Notes: generated by a model from the letters alone, not told the origin. Shown: positions 1-8,505, counted from the stretch's first letter. The stretch is 64,000 bases of DNA from Streptomyces sp. NBC_01224 (GCF_036002945.1 NZ_CP108529.1:4092001-4156000); one strand, 5' to 3'. Numbers and translations: made by a program.

Positions 1-234
1 GCGATGATCCAGCGCGACGTGCCCGAGGAGGTACGGACATCCGCGTTCGCCCGGTCCGAGACCGTGCTCCAGATGGCGTGGGTGATCGGCGGCGGCATCG
101 GCATCGCCCTCCCCCTCAACGGCGTACTGGGCATGTCGGTCGCCGCGGGCATCCTCACCCTGGGCGCCGCCACGTCCGTACGGGGGCTGCTGAGCGCCGC
201 GCGACGCGGCTCGCCGCACCCCCGCGTGGCGTGA
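1..234 (+). CDS. MFS transporter, C-terminal end (partial)
   Basis: The gene runs in from the left edge, so only the last 77 or so residues are visible. They contain the short charged loop and two hydrophobic helices typical of the end of a major facilitator superfamily protein, followed by an Arg-rich cytoplasmic tail. The helices (roughly residues 25-40 and 42-65 of the fragment) are rich in Gly, Ala, Leu and Val. The substrate cannot be inferred from this end. It lies just upstream of, and in the same direction as, a DUF2771 lipoprotein and mqnB. Confidence 0.7.
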   Translation, partial: AMIQRDVPEEVRTSAFARSETVLQMAWVIGGGIGIALPLNGVLGMSVAAGILTLGAATSVRGLLSAARRGSPHPRVA

Positions 235-261
235 GCCGGAGCGACCGATAGCCTTCGGCCC

Positions 262-744
262 ATGACCGTTGCGTTCTTCTCCGGTAAGGGCCGTCGAATC
301 GGCGTCGCTCTTGGTGCCGTGTCCGCGGGACTCCTTGTCCTCTCCGCCTGCGACAAGCCGACGCCGCTCGCGACCGTAACGGTCGGCGGCGACACGGTGA
401 GCACCGAGGCGTCCTGCTACAACGACGGCAAGGCCCTCAAGGAGTCCGAAATCCAGAGCTGCCTCAACAAGAAGGCGGAGAAGTCCGTCGAGGTCGCGAT
501 GGACGACAAGGTCCGCTTCGGCGTCGACCCGGAGATCGCGGACAACGGCTGGACGCTGTTCATCAACGGTCAGCAGGCCGAGCAGGAGCCGTACAAGAAG
601 ACCTACCGGTCCATCCCGGGCAGCGCCTTCTTCTCCAGCCAGACCGGCGAGACCACGAGCAACAAGACACAGATCAGCATCGTGGAGACCAAGGGCAAGA
701 AGCTCACCGGCATCTGGCACTTCGAGCTGAAGAAGACCTCCTGA
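262..744 (+). CDS. DUF2771-type lipoprotein
   Basis: This is a 160-residue exported lipoprotein of unknown function. The N-terminus has basic residues (GKGRR), a hydrophobic stretch and a lipobox ending LSAC, so the mature protein should be lipidated at that Cys (about residue 30) and held on the outer face of the membrane. The rest is a small soluble domain with two further Cys that could pair. It sits immediately before mqnB, as I recall DUF2771 genes doing in other streptomycetes. No enzymatic motif is visible; the link to menaquinone synthesis is only positional. Confidence 0.75.
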   Translation: MTVAFFSGKGRRIGVALGAVSAGLLVLSACDKPTPLATVTVGGDTVSTEASCYNDGKALKESEIQSCLNKKAEKSVEVAMDDKVRFGVDPEIADNGWTLFINGQQAEQEPYKKTYRSIPGSAFFSSQTGETTSNKTQISIVETKGKKLTGIWHFELKKTS

Positions 745-784
745 CCCCCGTTCCTCCCCCTCCTGACCTCGGAGGATTCGCCCC

Positions 785-1507
785 GTGCGTGTGCTCGTCG
801 TGACCGCTGTCCCAGCAGAACGGGACGCGGTCACGCGTGCGTTCGGGGACGTGTCCGAGGTGGCCGTGCACAAGGTGCCGGGCGCTCGGCTCCACCGCGT
901 GGCCGGCATCGGCGGCGCCGTCGTCGTCGATGTCCTGGCGGGCGGCGCCGGACCGGCCGCCGCAGCCGCCTCGACGGCTTTCGGCCTTGCCTCCGGGCCG
1001 TACGACCTCGTCGTCTCGGCCGGGATCGGCGGCGGATTCGCGTCCCTCGCCCCGGTCGGCTCGCTCGTCGTCGCGAGCGGCATCGTCGCCGCCGATCTGG
1101 GCGCCGAGACCCCCGAGGGCTTCGTGCCCGTCACCGGTCTGGGCTTCGGCCGCGACCGGTTCACGCCACCGCCCGCGCAGGTACGCGACGTGGCCGCCGC
1201 CACCGGCGCGCTCACCGGCGAGATCCTCACCGTCTCGACCGTGACCGGCAGCGCCGAGCGCGCCGCCGCCCTGCTGTCCGCGCACCCTCGGGCTGCCGCC
1301 GAGGCCATGGAGGGCTTCGGTGTCGCCGAGGCCGCCGAACGGACGGGCGTACCGGTGCTGGAACTGAGGGCGGTCTCCAACGCCGTCGGCCCGCGCAACC
1401 GGGACGCCTGGCGCATCGGCGACGCGCTGGCCGCACTCACCGGGGCATTCGGGAAGATCGTCCCCGCACTGGAAGGTTGGACCCACCATGAACGAAACGA
1501 CTCGTAA
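785..1507 (+). CDS. mqnB: Futalosine hydrolase MqnB
   Basis: MqnB hydrolyses futalosine to dehypoxanthine futalosine and hypoxanthine in the alternative (futalosine) menaquinone pathway. The 240-residue protein has the purine nucleosidase/phosphorylase fold: an N-terminal RVLVVTAVPAE strand, a glycine-rich SAGIGGGF substrate loop near residue 80, and the MEGFGVAEAA motif near residue 175 that supplies the Glu contacting ribose. A strong GGAGG lies about 10 bases before the GTG start. The gene overlaps the next, mqnD, by 20 bases, so the two are co-transcribed and probably translationally coupled. Cytoplasmic. Confidence 0.93.
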   Translation: MRVLVVTAVPAERDAVTRAFGDVSEVAVHKVPGARLHRVAGIGGAVVVDVLAGGAGPAAAAASTAFGLASGPYDLVVSAGIGGGFASLAPVGSLVVASGIVAADLGAETPEGFVPVTGLGFGRDRFTPPPAQVRDVAAATGALTGEILTVSTVTGSAERAAALLSAHPRAAAEAMEGFGVAEAAERTGVPVLELRAVSNAVGPRNRDAWRIGDALAALTGAFGKIVPALEGWTHHERNDS

Positions 1508-2354
1508 CCCGTCGAATCCGTTGCACATCGCTTTCTCCCCGTGCCCGAACGACACCTTCGTCTTCGACGCCTGGGCGCACGGAAGGGTCCCCGGCGCGCC
1601 CGCCCTCGATGTCACCTTCGCCGACATCGACATCACCAACAAAATGGCCGAGCGCGGTGAGCTCGACGTACTCAAGGTGTCGTACGCGGTGCTGCCCTGG
1701 GTGCTCGACGAGTACGCGCTGCTGCCGTGCGGCGGAGCGCTGGGGCGGGGCTGCGGACCGCTCGTCCTCACGAAGGAGGCGGGCACGGATCTGACGGGAA
1801 AGACCGTCGCCGTGCCGAGTGAGCGCTCCACGGCTTATCTGCTGTTCCGGCTCTGGGCGGCGGAAGTGGTGCCGGGCGGGGTCGGCGACATCGTCGTCAT
1901 GCCGTTCGACGAGATCATGCCCGCCGTGCGTGACGGGAAGGTGGACGCCGGTCTCGTCATCCACGAGGCCCGTTTCACGTACCAGAACTACGGACTGCAC
2001 AACCTCGCGGACATGGGCCGGCACTGGGAGGAGACGACCGGGCTGCCGATCCCGCTCGGCGCGATCATCGCCAAGCGGTCGCTGGGCGCGGACACGCTGA
2101 AGCTGCTCGCCGAGTCGGTGCGCACCTCGGTACGGATGGCCTGGGACGACCCTGCGGCGTCACGGCCCTACGTGCTGGAGCACGCGCAGGAGATGGACCC
2201 GGCCGTGGCGGACCAGCACATCGGGCTGTACGTCAACGAGTTCACCGCCGACCTCGGCGAGGACGGCTACGCGGCGATCCGCGGACTGCTGACCCGCGCC
2301 GCGGCCGAGGGGCTGGTACCGCCCCTCGGCCCGGATGCGCTGTCGTTCGCCTGA
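1488..2354 (+). CDS. mqnD: 1,4-dihydroxy-6-naphthoate synthase MqnD
   Basis: MqnD converts cyclic dehypoxanthine futalosine to 1,4-dihydroxy-6-naphthoate, the ring precursor of menaquinone. The 288-residue protein shows the family's opening motif SPCPNDTFVFDAW (about residues 18-30), the periplasmic-binding-protein-like two-lobed fold, the GK(T)VAVPSERSTA segment and the conserved VIHEARFTY with the catalytic-site His. It overlaps the end of mqnB. The next gene downstream is convergent, only 20 bases away. Confidence 0.93.
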   Translation: MNETTRNPSNPLHIAFSPCPNDTFVFDAWAHGRVPGAPALDVTFADIDITNKMAERGELDVLKVSYAVLPWVLDEYALLPCGGALGRGCGPLVLTKEAGTDLTGKTVAVPSERSTAYLLFRLWAAEVVPGGVGDIVVMPFDEIMPAVRDGKVDAGLVIHEARFTYQNYGLHNLADMGRHWEETTGLPIPLGAIIAKRSLGADTLKLLAESVRTSVRMAWDDPAASRPYVLEHAQEMDPAVADQHIGLYVNEFTADLGEDGYAAIRGLLTRAAAEGLVPPLGPDALSFA

Positions 2355-2374
2355 GATCGGCCGGAAGGCCGGAG

Positions 2375-2767
2375 TCAGACGTCGAGCTGATCGGCGACCG
2401 CGCGCAGCAGGCCGCCGATCTTCTTGCCGGCCGCCTTGTCGGGGTAACGGCCGCGCTCCAGCATCGGCGTGATGTTCTCCAGCAGGGTGGTCAGGTCCTG
2501 CACGATGGACGCGAGCTCGTCCGGCTTGCGGCGCTGTGCGGCCGCGACGGACGGGGTCGGGTCCAGGATCGCCACCGAGAGCGCCTGGTCTCCGCGCTGA
2601 CCTGCGACGACGCCGAATTCGACGCGCTGGCCGGGCTTGAGTGCGTCGACGCCGTCAGGAAGCACCGAGGAGTGTACGAAGACGTCACCGCCGTCGTCGC
2701 GGGAGAGAAAGCCGAAGCCCTTCTCGCTGTTGAACCATTTGACCTTGCCAGTCGGCAAAGCACGCAC
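2375..2767 (-). CDS. Cold-shock domain protein with C-terminal extension
   Basis: This is a 130-residue nucleic-acid-binding protein. Residues 6-70 form a cold-shock domain with both RNA-binding motifs visible (KGFGFL and VFVHSSV). Unlike the usual 67-residue Csp, it carries about 60 extra residues: an Ala/Arg-rich linker and a helical tail (DELASIVQDLTTLLENITPML). That extension may mediate dimerisation or partner binding, which is inference. Because mqnD ends 20 bases away on the other strand, transcripts converge here. I recall a homologue of this extended type beside mqnD in S. coelicolor (SCO4325). Confidence 0.88.
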   Translation of the reverse strand: MRALPTGKVKWFNSEKGFGFLSRDDGGDVFVHSSVLPDGVDALKPGQRVEFGVVAGQRGDQALSVAILDPTPSVAAAQRRKPDELASIVQDLTTLLENITPMLERGRYPDKAAGKKIGGLLRAVADQLDV

Positions 2768-2966
2768 CCCATCTCAACCCGTATGCCGGAACAAGCCTCA
2801 GCAGGTCAGGCTATCCAGTGGTGGTGCTCCCCTGCTGGCAGAAGCCTCCCCAGGTGAAGTACCCCTCGTCAAGCCTGGTCATCCGGACTCTGTCCAGAAA
2901 CGGTGCTTGCGTGGCGCGTGGCTCGCCGTGGGACGGTTCGCCGTCGTCGGGAACTACTCTGGCGGG

Positions 2967-3191
2967 GTGAGCACTACTCCTTCTGGCGCAGGTGACCGGC
3001 TCGTCCGGATCGGCGCGATCGTCTTCTTCATCGGAGCACTGGCCACGCTGGCCACGGTGGCCCCGCTGTTCCTCGGAACCCATCCGCTTCCGTCCATCGC
3101 GTGGTCGCTGTGCATGCTGATGGGGGTGGGGTTCCTGATCGCCGCGGCGGGCGTGGTGCGCTCCGTGCGGGCGGGGGCGCCGAAGCGATAG
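2967..3191 (+). CDS. Small two-helix membrane protein
   Basis: This is a predicted 74-residue integral membrane protein. The GTG start at 2967 gives a short polar N-terminus followed by two hydrophobic helices (about residues 15-35 and 43-63) and a basic tail, so both ends probably face the cytoplasm. The reading frame is open further upstream, but that extension is antisense to the cold-shock gene and has no protein-like character. Function unknown; the gene is divergent from the cold-shock gene. Confidence 0.6.
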   Translation: MSTTPSGAGDRLVRIGAIVFFIGALATLATVAPLFLGTHPLPSIAWSLCMLMGVGFLIAAAGVVRSVRAGAPKR

Positions 3192-3405
3192 GACTGCCGC
3201 GCCCGACGGTCGCTCCGGCCCGCCCCGACTCCGGACGGGCGTACCTGTCGGCCTCACCCTGGCCCCGACGCTGTGGCCGACTGCGGCTCGACCAGGACCG
3301 CGGGGTGTTGAGCAGGGTCTCGGCGACCTGCGTGGAGGACGTGAAGGTCAAGCGCCGCCGATATTCTGGGTGCGCTCCGACAGTGGATGCTGGGAAACTC
3401 CGAGC

Positions 3406-4305
3406 ATGCCGATTGTTGAAGTCTCGCCCGGAGTGTCCATCGCGTACGAGACCTTCGGTGACCCTTCTGACGCACCTGTCCTGCTCGTGATGGGTTTCAG
3501 CGCTCAGATGATCGCCTGGCACGAGGATTTCTGCCGTGCACTCGCCCATCGTGGCCGCTATGTGATCCGGTACGACAACCGTGACTGCGGGCTGTCCACC
3601 AAGTTCGATGATCACCCCGTCGACACAGGCCGGCTCATCGCCGCTGTGAGCTCGGGAGACATTCCCTCCGCCCTCGCGATGGTTCCCTACACGCTTCAGG
3701 ACATGGCCGACGACGGCCTCGACCTGCTCACGGCGCTCGGAATCGAACGAGCTCACGTGGTCGGATCCTCGATGGGCGGAATGATCGCCCAGACCATGGC
3801 CGTCACCCGGCCGAGGCGGGTGCTGACCCTGACGTCGATGATGTCCTCGACCGGCGAACCCGAATACGGCCGGTCCAGTCCCGAAGCCCAGGCAGTGGTC
3901 TCCAGTCCGAAGCCGGCGGACCGCGAGGGATACATCGCAGCGGCGGAGAGAGACCTGGCATGGGCCTCCAAGCGCTATGGCGACCCCGCAGCCCTTCGTG
4001 AGCTGGCTGCCAACAGTTACGACCGCGCGTACCACCCGGCCGGAGTCGGACGTCAGCTCGGAGCGATGGTCCTCGGTGGTTCACGCGCGGATGCGCTCCG
4101 GAAGCTTCGGGTCCCGACTCTGGTGATCCATGGCCTGGATGACACGCTGGTCGACCCCAGTGGTGGGGAACGCACCGCAGATCTCGTGCCCGGAGCGAAG
4201 CTCTTGTTGATCCCCGGTATGGGTCACGACCGCCCCCGCGAACTCTGGCCCGAGATCAACGACGCCATCGAGGCGCACACCAGCCTTCTGCGCCCGCCCA
4301 GCTGA
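3406..4305 (+). CDS. Alpha/beta hydrolase
   Basis: This 299-residue cytoplasmic hydrolase is of the esterase/haloperoxidase type. The nucleophile elbow GSSMGG (about residue 119) supplies Ser; the acid is probably Asp in HGLDDTLVDP (about 245), and the base is His in PGMGHDRP (about 275). The order and spacing fit the family, which includes aclacinomycin methylesterase-like enzymes. Start ATG at 3406 was chosen because the family begins with a short VEVSPGVSIAYE strand. The 200 bases before it hold no other gene, and its substrate is unknown. Confidence 0.85.
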   Translation: MPIVEVSPGVSIAYETFGDPSDAPVLLVMGFSAQMIAWHEDFCRALAHRGRYVIRYDNRDCGLSTKFDDHPVDTGRLIAAVSSGDIPSALAMVPYTLQDMADDGLDLLTALGIERAHVVGSSMGGMIAQTMAVTRPRRVLTLTSMMSSTGEPEYGRSSPEAQAVVSSPKPADREGYIAAAERDLAWASKRYGDPAALRELAANSYDRAYHPAGVGRQLGAMVLGGSRADALRKLRVPTLVIHGLDDTLVDPSGGERTADLVPGAKLLLIPGMGHDRPRELWPEINDAIEAHTSLLRPPS

Positions 4306-4422
4306 GGCCTGACACGCTGTGAGGCCGACCGTGCGGCAGATCAACGACCACATCAGCGGTGCCCGGACGCCTCCAGCAGATCGGGGCGCATCCGCGGTCT
4401 CCCATTCCGGCTGCTCATCCCG

Positions 4423-4785
4423 TTGACTGCCTTCTACGAGACCTCTGCGCGGTTGAAAGCGGAGGCTCCCTCGCAGGGCCTGGTTGTCGAGATCACCTGG
4501 AACGCGATCCGCATTGCAGCGGGGGTCGCCTTTGTGGCTCTACTGGTGCACGGGCTGATGACTTGGCGTGCTCAGCGAGACAAGCCTGAGGCGGGCGTGG
4601 AGGTTGATGCGCCGACGAAGCGCCTCTGGCGTGCTCGCGCGTGTGCGGGGTCTCATCGCTCCGCCAACCCGCCGCTCCTACGGCGGCCAAGGGCGGCACG
4701 GCCACGCAGAGATCCCGCGAGTGCACCTGCGGCGGTGGCCATCGCGGATGTCTGCCGTGCGCACGCGGGAGTCAGGACGGGGTGA
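4423..4785 (+). CDS. Doubtful single-helix membrane ORF
   Basis: The stretch from 4306 to 4771 has no convincing gene. The best candidate is this 120-codon frame: a short polar N-terminus, one clear transmembrane helix (IAAGVAFVALLVHG, about residues 30-47), then an increasingly Arg/Ala/Pro-rich tail that looks like non-coding high-GC sequence. No ribosome-binding site precedes the TTG. A neighbouring frame at 4641-4780 encodes a Cys-rich CTCGGGHRGCLPC segment resembling a zinc knuckle, so this may be a frameshifted remnant. It overlaps the end of the DUF397 gene at 4772. Confidence 0.2.
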   Translation: MTAFYETSARLKAEAPSQGLVVEITWNAIRIAAGVAFVALLVHGLMTWRAQRDKPEAGVEVDAPTKRLWRARACAGSHRSANPPLLRRPRAARPRRDPASAPAAVAIADVCRAHAGVRTG

Positions 4786-5023
4786 CCGGGCCCGGGTCCT
4801 CGCCGGCGAGTTCGGCGAAGTGGTCGAACTCGCCGGCCACGACGCCCTTGGTGAAGGCGTCCCATTTCGTCGTGGTCGTCGTCACGACGTTCTCGGGGTC
4901 GCCGGTCTCCCGTAGATGGACCAGATCGTCCGGCCCGTACGCCAACTCGATCCAGGGGCCGGGGCCTTCCTCGCCCTCGGGGGCAGCGCGGATCCAGGTG
5001 AGGTTGGCGGGGATGTCAGCCAT
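4772..5023 (-). CDS. DUF397 protein (second copy in operon)
   Basis: This 83-residue protein belongs to the DUF397 family, small actinobacterial proteins encoded beside XRE/DUF5753 regulators and thought to modulate them. Visible family features are an early conserved Trp (TWIRAAP), a central strand pair with LVHLRETGDPEN in place of the usual VRDSKDP, and a C-terminal KWDAFTKGV helix with its conserved Trp and Phe. The sequence is more divergent than the upstream copy. Its ATG overlaps the end of that copy by 8 bases, so the two are translated as one operon unit. Confidence 0.75.
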   Translation of the reverse strand: MADIPANLTWIRAAPEGEEGPGPWIELAYGPDDLVHLRETGDPENVVTTTTTKWDAFTKGVVAGEFDHFAELAGEDPGPVTPS

Positions 5024-5219
5024 GGGCGCGGTTCTCCTTGAGGGTGCGCAGGAGAGCGGCCAGGGCGGCGGGTGTGGTGCGGAGTATCGCTCCGGTGGGG
5101 TCGCTGCTTTCGGTGAGGCTGACTGTGCTGTTGCTCGCGGCGACGTGTAGGCAGGATTCGCCCTGCCCGCAGTACGAGGATCTCTGCCATGAGTGCTGGT
5201 GCATATCCAGTTCCTTCAC
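5016..5219 (-). CDS. DUF397 protein (first copy)
   Basis: This 67-residue DUF397 protein shows the family's opening W-x-R/K-S-S-Y motif (SWQRSSYCGQGESC), the ESC-x-H/E-VA strand and a C-terminal LAALLRTLKE helix. The GTG start overlaps the stop of the XRE gene as GTGA, the usual coupling for this pair; an ATG at 5204 with an upstream GGAA is an alternative that would remove five residues. Such proteins probably act as partners of the DUF5753 domain of the upstream regulator (known context for BldB/WhiJ-associated families; inferred here). Confidence 0.8.
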   Translation of the reverse strand: MKELDMHQHSWQRSSYCGQGESCLHVAASNSTVSLTESSDPTGAILRTTPAALAALLRTLKENRAHG

Positions 5220-6067
5220 TGGTCGGCAATCAGACTGTGGATAAAGTCCCGGGACTTGTCCGGCGCCAGCGCCACGGCCTCGATGCGTGCCAGCAGGAGA
5301 CGGTAGGCCTCCAACTCCGCCTCGGCATCCACCAGGACAGGGCCGTGTGACTGGTCCAGCGAGACCGTGTCGAGGCGTGGCACCGAGCCGTGCACGTACA
5401 GGATGGTCTGCCCGGATCCGGGATAGGCGCCGATGGCGAACGGGATTACCTGGACCGTGATGTGGTCCCGCTCGCTCTGCTCAAGCAGATGTCGAAGCTG
5501 GTTCCTGGCGACGACGGGGCCGCCAACCGGCACGCGGAGAGCAGCTTCATGAATGACTGCCCGGTACGTCGGCGGGCTTGGTCGGTCGAGGAGGGCCTGG
5601 CGTTGAAGTCGGTGACTCACGCGGTGCTCGATGTCCGAACGAGAGAACTCCGGCACCACCTGCCGGAAGATCTCGCGGGCATGGTCCGTGGTCTGGAGGA
5701 GACCCGGGACATGGGACGTGTTGGCGGACCGCAGCCCGGTCGCGTGGTGCTCCAGTTCCGCGATGTCCAGCAAAGGGGAGGGCAGTACCTCGCGGAACGT
5801 CTCCCACCAGCCCGATGAGCGTTCCCCGGCGAGGTCGAGCAGCCCAGCGATATACGCGGCATCCGAGCAGCGATAGTTGCGAGCCATTGCCCGCAGCCGT
5901 TCCGCGCTCACACCGAAACGGCTCGCCTCGATGTTGCTGAGCTGGGCCTGGCTGATGCCGAGCAGCCGGGCGCCCTCAGTGGCCGTGAGCCCAGCGCGCT
6001 CTCGCAACCGACGCAACTCGGCCCCAAGGCGCAGGCGTCGCACGCCGGGGGTGCTTCTGGACGCCAT
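5216..6067 (-). CDS. XRE-family regulator with DUF5753 (WhiJ-like)
   Basis: This is a DNA-binding regulator of 283 residues. Residues 15-70 form a Cro/CI-type helix-turn-helix (LRRLRERAGLTATEGARLLG, then ISQAQLSNIEASR). The remainder is the DUF5753 sensor domain, recognised from HVPGLLQTTDHAR (about residue 120) and the ITVQVIPF strand (about 205). Streptomycetes carry many such regulators paired with DUF397 proteins and an anti-sigma-like ATPase, several of which control development or antibiotic production. All three components are present here. The 200 bases upstream hold an AT-rich pocket (about 6145-6170) that probably contains the divergent promoters. Confidence 0.9.
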   Translation of the reverse strand: MASRSTPGVRRLRLGAELRRLRERAGLTATEGARLLGISQAQLSNIEASRFGVSAERLRAMARNYRCSDAAYIAGLLDLAGERSSGWWETFREVLPSPLLDIAELEHHATGLRSANTSHVPGLLQTTDHAREIFRQVVPEFSRSDIEHRVSHRLQRQALLDRPSPPTYRAVIHEAALRVPVGGPVVARNQLRHLLEQSERDHITVQVIPFAIGAYPGSGQTILYVHGSVPRLDTVSLDQSHGPVLVDAEAELEAYRLLLARIEAVALAPDKSRDFIHSLIADQ

Positions 6068-6279
6068 GCGTCAACTCTCCTTAATCAGGAATGTGTTGGC
6101 AACGTCACCCACACGAGTGCACATCTCAATCGATTGCCGATCTCGCAAATATTTTATGTTTCATGTCGCTAGATTGGATCCAGGCCACGCGCCCGGAAGT
6201 ACCCCGCTCGACGGAGCGGCCTCGTCACCGGGCAACTCGAAGTGCATCCTTCAACTTCCCTCCGTGAACGGAGACTTCC

Positions 6280-6741
6280 ATGGTCAGTGCCACGGTATCG
6301 CCGCCCTGGACATACACCCTCCAACTCCCGCAGGATCCCCGCGCCCCCGGCGTGGCCCGCGCCACCCTCCGCACCATCCTGCGCGTGCACGGCATGCGCG
6401 AACTCGCCGACATCGCCGAACTGTTGGCGAGCGAGTTGGTCACCAACGCCTACCTGCACTCCTCGGGCGCGTACTCTCTGCGCCTGCGCGACGCCGGGCG
6501 CAGCCGTATCCGGCTGAGCGTCTGGGACACCAACCCGCACATCCCCGCCCCCTTCCGATGGACCGCCGAAGCCCCGGAGGAACTCGCCGAACGCGGACGG
6601 GGGCTCTACCTCGTCACCCTCTACGCGGAGAGCTGGGGCGCCCACCCCATGGCGACCGGGCTGCCGGGGCAGGGCGGGAAGCTGCTCTGGGTGGAATGCG
6701 CGGCGAAGACGGAGAACGCTCCGCCGTACGGCGCTCCGTGA
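6280..6741 (+). CDS. Anti-sigma-type ATP-binding protein (HATPase_c_2)
   Basis: This 153-residue protein has the GHKL ATPase fold of RsbW/SpoIIAB-like serine kinases and of the ATPases in XRE/DUF397 clusters. The N box is ELVTNAYLHS (about residue 50), the G1 box is VWDTNP (about 78) and the G2 box is ERGRGLYLV (about 105). It is divergent from the XRE/DUF397/DUF397 operon, the classic arrangement, and has GGAG about 8 bases before ATG. It ends 21 bases before a convergent HAD gene. A small GCGCC/GGCGC hairpin near 6750 may terminate it. Confidence 0.87.
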   Translation: MVSATVSPPWTYTLQLPQDPRAPGVARATLRTILRVHGMRELADIAELLASELVTNAYLHSSGAYSLRLRDAGRSRIRLSVWDTNPHIPAPFRWTAEAPEELAERGRGLYLVTLYAESWGAHPMATGLPGQGGKLLWVECAAKTENAPPYGAP

Positions 6742-6762
6742 TCCCTCCTGCGCCGAAGGCGC

Positions 6763-7386
6763 CTACGCCGCGTACCCGTCCAGCCAGGACGGGAAGTCCG
6801 TCAGCGACGACAGGACGACGTCCGCCCCCGCCGCCCGGAGCTCCTCCGCGTCGCACGGGCCCGTGGTGACCGCCACGGAGAGCGCCCCGGCCGTGCGGGC
6901 GCCCCGTACGTCGCCGGTGTGGTCGCCCACGTACACATCCGCCCCGTGCTCGCGCAGCGCCTCCCCCTTGGCCTCCGCCCACAGACCGCCGATCACCGCA
7001 TCCGCCTCGATCCCGAGGTGCGCCAGGTGCAGCTCGGCGTTCGGCAGGTGCTTGGCGGTGACGACTATCGCCCGGCCGCCCCGCTCGCGGATCGCCGCGA
7101 CCGACTCCCGGGCACCCGGCAGCGCGAGGCTCGGGACGATGGCGTGTGTGGGATAGATCTCCCGGTAGCGGTCGGCGGTGGCGGCCACCGCATCGGCCGG
7201 AAACCAGTTCCGCAGTTCGTCGTCGACCGGCGGGCCGAGCCTGCTCACTACCAGATCCGTGTCGATCGGCGTCCCGGTCTCGGCAGAAAGCGCCAGGTAG
7301 GCGGCCTTGATACCGGGCCGGGAGTCGATGAGCGTCATGTCGAGGTCGAAACCGACCGTCAGTGGGTGGGAAGGCATGGAATCCAT
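6763..7386 (-). CDS. HAD-superfamily phosphatase
   Basis: This cytoplasmic haloacid dehalogenase-like phosphatase has about 207 residues. Motif I is GFDLDMTLIDS near the N-terminus (nucleophile Asp and acid/base Asp), motif II is the IVVTAK threonine, motif III is the Lys in the EAKGEAL helix and motif IV is VGDHTGDVRGA (metal-binding Asp). The cap is inserted after motif I, as in the phosphoglycolate phosphatase type. Three ATG codons (7404, 7386, 7377) are possible; 7386 was chosen as a compromise because motif I should lie near the start. Substrate unknown. Confidence 0.87.
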   Translation of the reverse strand: MDSMPSHPLTVGFDLDMTLIDSRPGIKAAYLALSAETGTPIDTDLVVSRLGPPVDDELRNWFPADAVAATADRYREIYPTHAIVPSLALPGARESVAAIRERGGRAIVVTAKHLPNAELHLAHLGIEADAVIGGLWAEAKGEALREHGADVYVGDHTGDVRGARTAGALSVAVTTGPCDAEELRAAGADVVLSSLTDFPSWLDGYAA

Positions 7387-7449
7387 TGTCACGGGGCCGC
7401 GCATGGCGGCGGTCCCGGTACGGGCCTCGGGCCCCGGAACGGCGGTGCT

Positions 7450-7468
7450 TAGACTTAGCCAAGCCTAA
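7450..7468. promoter_or_regulatory. Iron box (DmdR/IdeR-type operator)
   Basis: The 19 bases TAGACTTAGCCAAGCCTAA match about 14 of 19 positions of the actinobacterial iron-box consensus TWAGGTTAGSCTWACCTWA. The site lies 27 bases before the ATG of the first siderophore permease gene, where a repressor would cover the promoter. This predicts repression by a DmdR/IdeR protein when iron is plentiful. Confidence 0.75.
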
Positions 7469-7494
7469 CTTTGCTTCGCTTTCGATTGGGTCCG

Positions 7495-8505
7495 ATGTCA
7501 GCCGCCGCACCACGCCGCTCCAGACGCGCACTCGCGACGGCGGCGGCCGTCGCGGCGCTGCTGGTGTCGGTGCTTCTCAGCCTCGCCGTAGGGGCCCGCT
7601 CCATACCCCCGTCCGAGGTGATCGACGCCCTGCTGCACGGCGGGCACTCCGACGCCGCCGAAGTCATCCGGAACATGCGGGTGCCGCGCACCCTGATCGG
7701 GCTGATGGTCGGCGCGGCGCTGGCCCTCGCGGGCACGGTGCTCCAGGGCATCACCCGTAACCCCATCGCCGACCCCGGCATCCTCGGCATCAGCCAGGGC
7801 GCCTCGGTGGGCGTGGTGCTGGCCATCGCGTACGCCGGGATCCACACCCTGACGGGATACGTGTGGTTCGCGTTCGCGGGGGCGGCGATCGCCTCCGTCG
7901 CCGTGTACGCCATCGCCTCCAGCGGACGCGGGGGCGCCACCCCCGTGAAGCTCGCTCTCGGCGGCGCCGCGATCAACGCGCTGCTGGTGTCGGTGACGAT
8001 GGGGGTGCTGACGACCAAGGCGTCCGCGCTGGACGAGTTCCGCTTCTGGCAGGTCGGCTCCATCGCCGGGCGCGAGGCCGATGTGGCCCAGCAGATCTGG
8101 CCGTTCATGCTGGTCGGGACCGTGCTCGTGCTGTCCGTCGCCCGCGGGCTCGATGCGCTGGCGCTCGGCGAGGACGTGGCGAAGGGGCTCGGGCAGAAGG
8201 TCGCGACGGTACGGATCGTCGGCGGCATCGGGGCCACCGTGCTGACCGGTGTCGGCGTCGCGGCGGCCGGCCCGATCGCGTTCATCGGACTCGCCGTCCC
8301 GCACATCGCCCGCGCGATCGTCGGCAGCGACCACCGCTGGGTGCTGCCGATGGCGGCACTGATCGGACCCGTCATGCTGCTCGTCTCCGATGTCATCGGC
8401 CGCATCCTCTTCCCGCCGAGCGAGGTCCCGGCGGGCGTGATGACGGCGCTGATCGGCGTTCCCTTCCTGGTCGCTCTGGTACGCCGGAAGGCGGTGCCCG
8501 CATGA
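7495..8505 (+). CDS. Iron-siderophore ABC permease, FecCD family (1)
   Basis: This is one of two membrane subunits of a siderophore importer, 336 residues from the ATG at 7495. It has the FecCD pattern: about nine to ten helices, the RxPRTLIGLMVGAALALAG segment near residue 65, GITRNPIADPGILGISQGAS (family signature for substrate path and coupling), and a C-terminal PFL. An in-frame TTG at 7471 is a less likely start because it overlaps the iron box region. The last four bases overlap the next permease gene (ATGA), so the pair is translationally coupled. Confidence 0.93.
   Translation: MSAAAPRRSRRALATAAAVAALLVSVLLSLAVGARSIPPSEVIDALLHGGHSDAAEVIRNMRVPRTLIGLMVGAALALAGTVLQGITRNPIADPGILGISQGASVGVVLAIAYAGIHTLTGYVWFAFAGAAIASVAVYAIASSGRGGATPVKLALGGAAINALLVSVTMGVLTTKASALDEFRFWQVGSIAGREADVAQQIWPFMLVGTVLVLSVARGLDALALGEDVAKGLGQKVATVRIVGGIGATVLTGVGVAAAGPIAFIGLAVPHIARAIVGSDHRWVLPMAALIGPVMLLVSDVIGRILFPPSEVPAGVMTALIGVPFLVALVRRKAVPA

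Noticed and set aside
704..1831. Long minus-strand open frame across mqnB and mqnD
   Set aside because: It is antisense to two well-supported enzymes, is Gly/Arg/Asp-rich with no domain, and arises because high third-position GC leaves the opposite strand free of stops.
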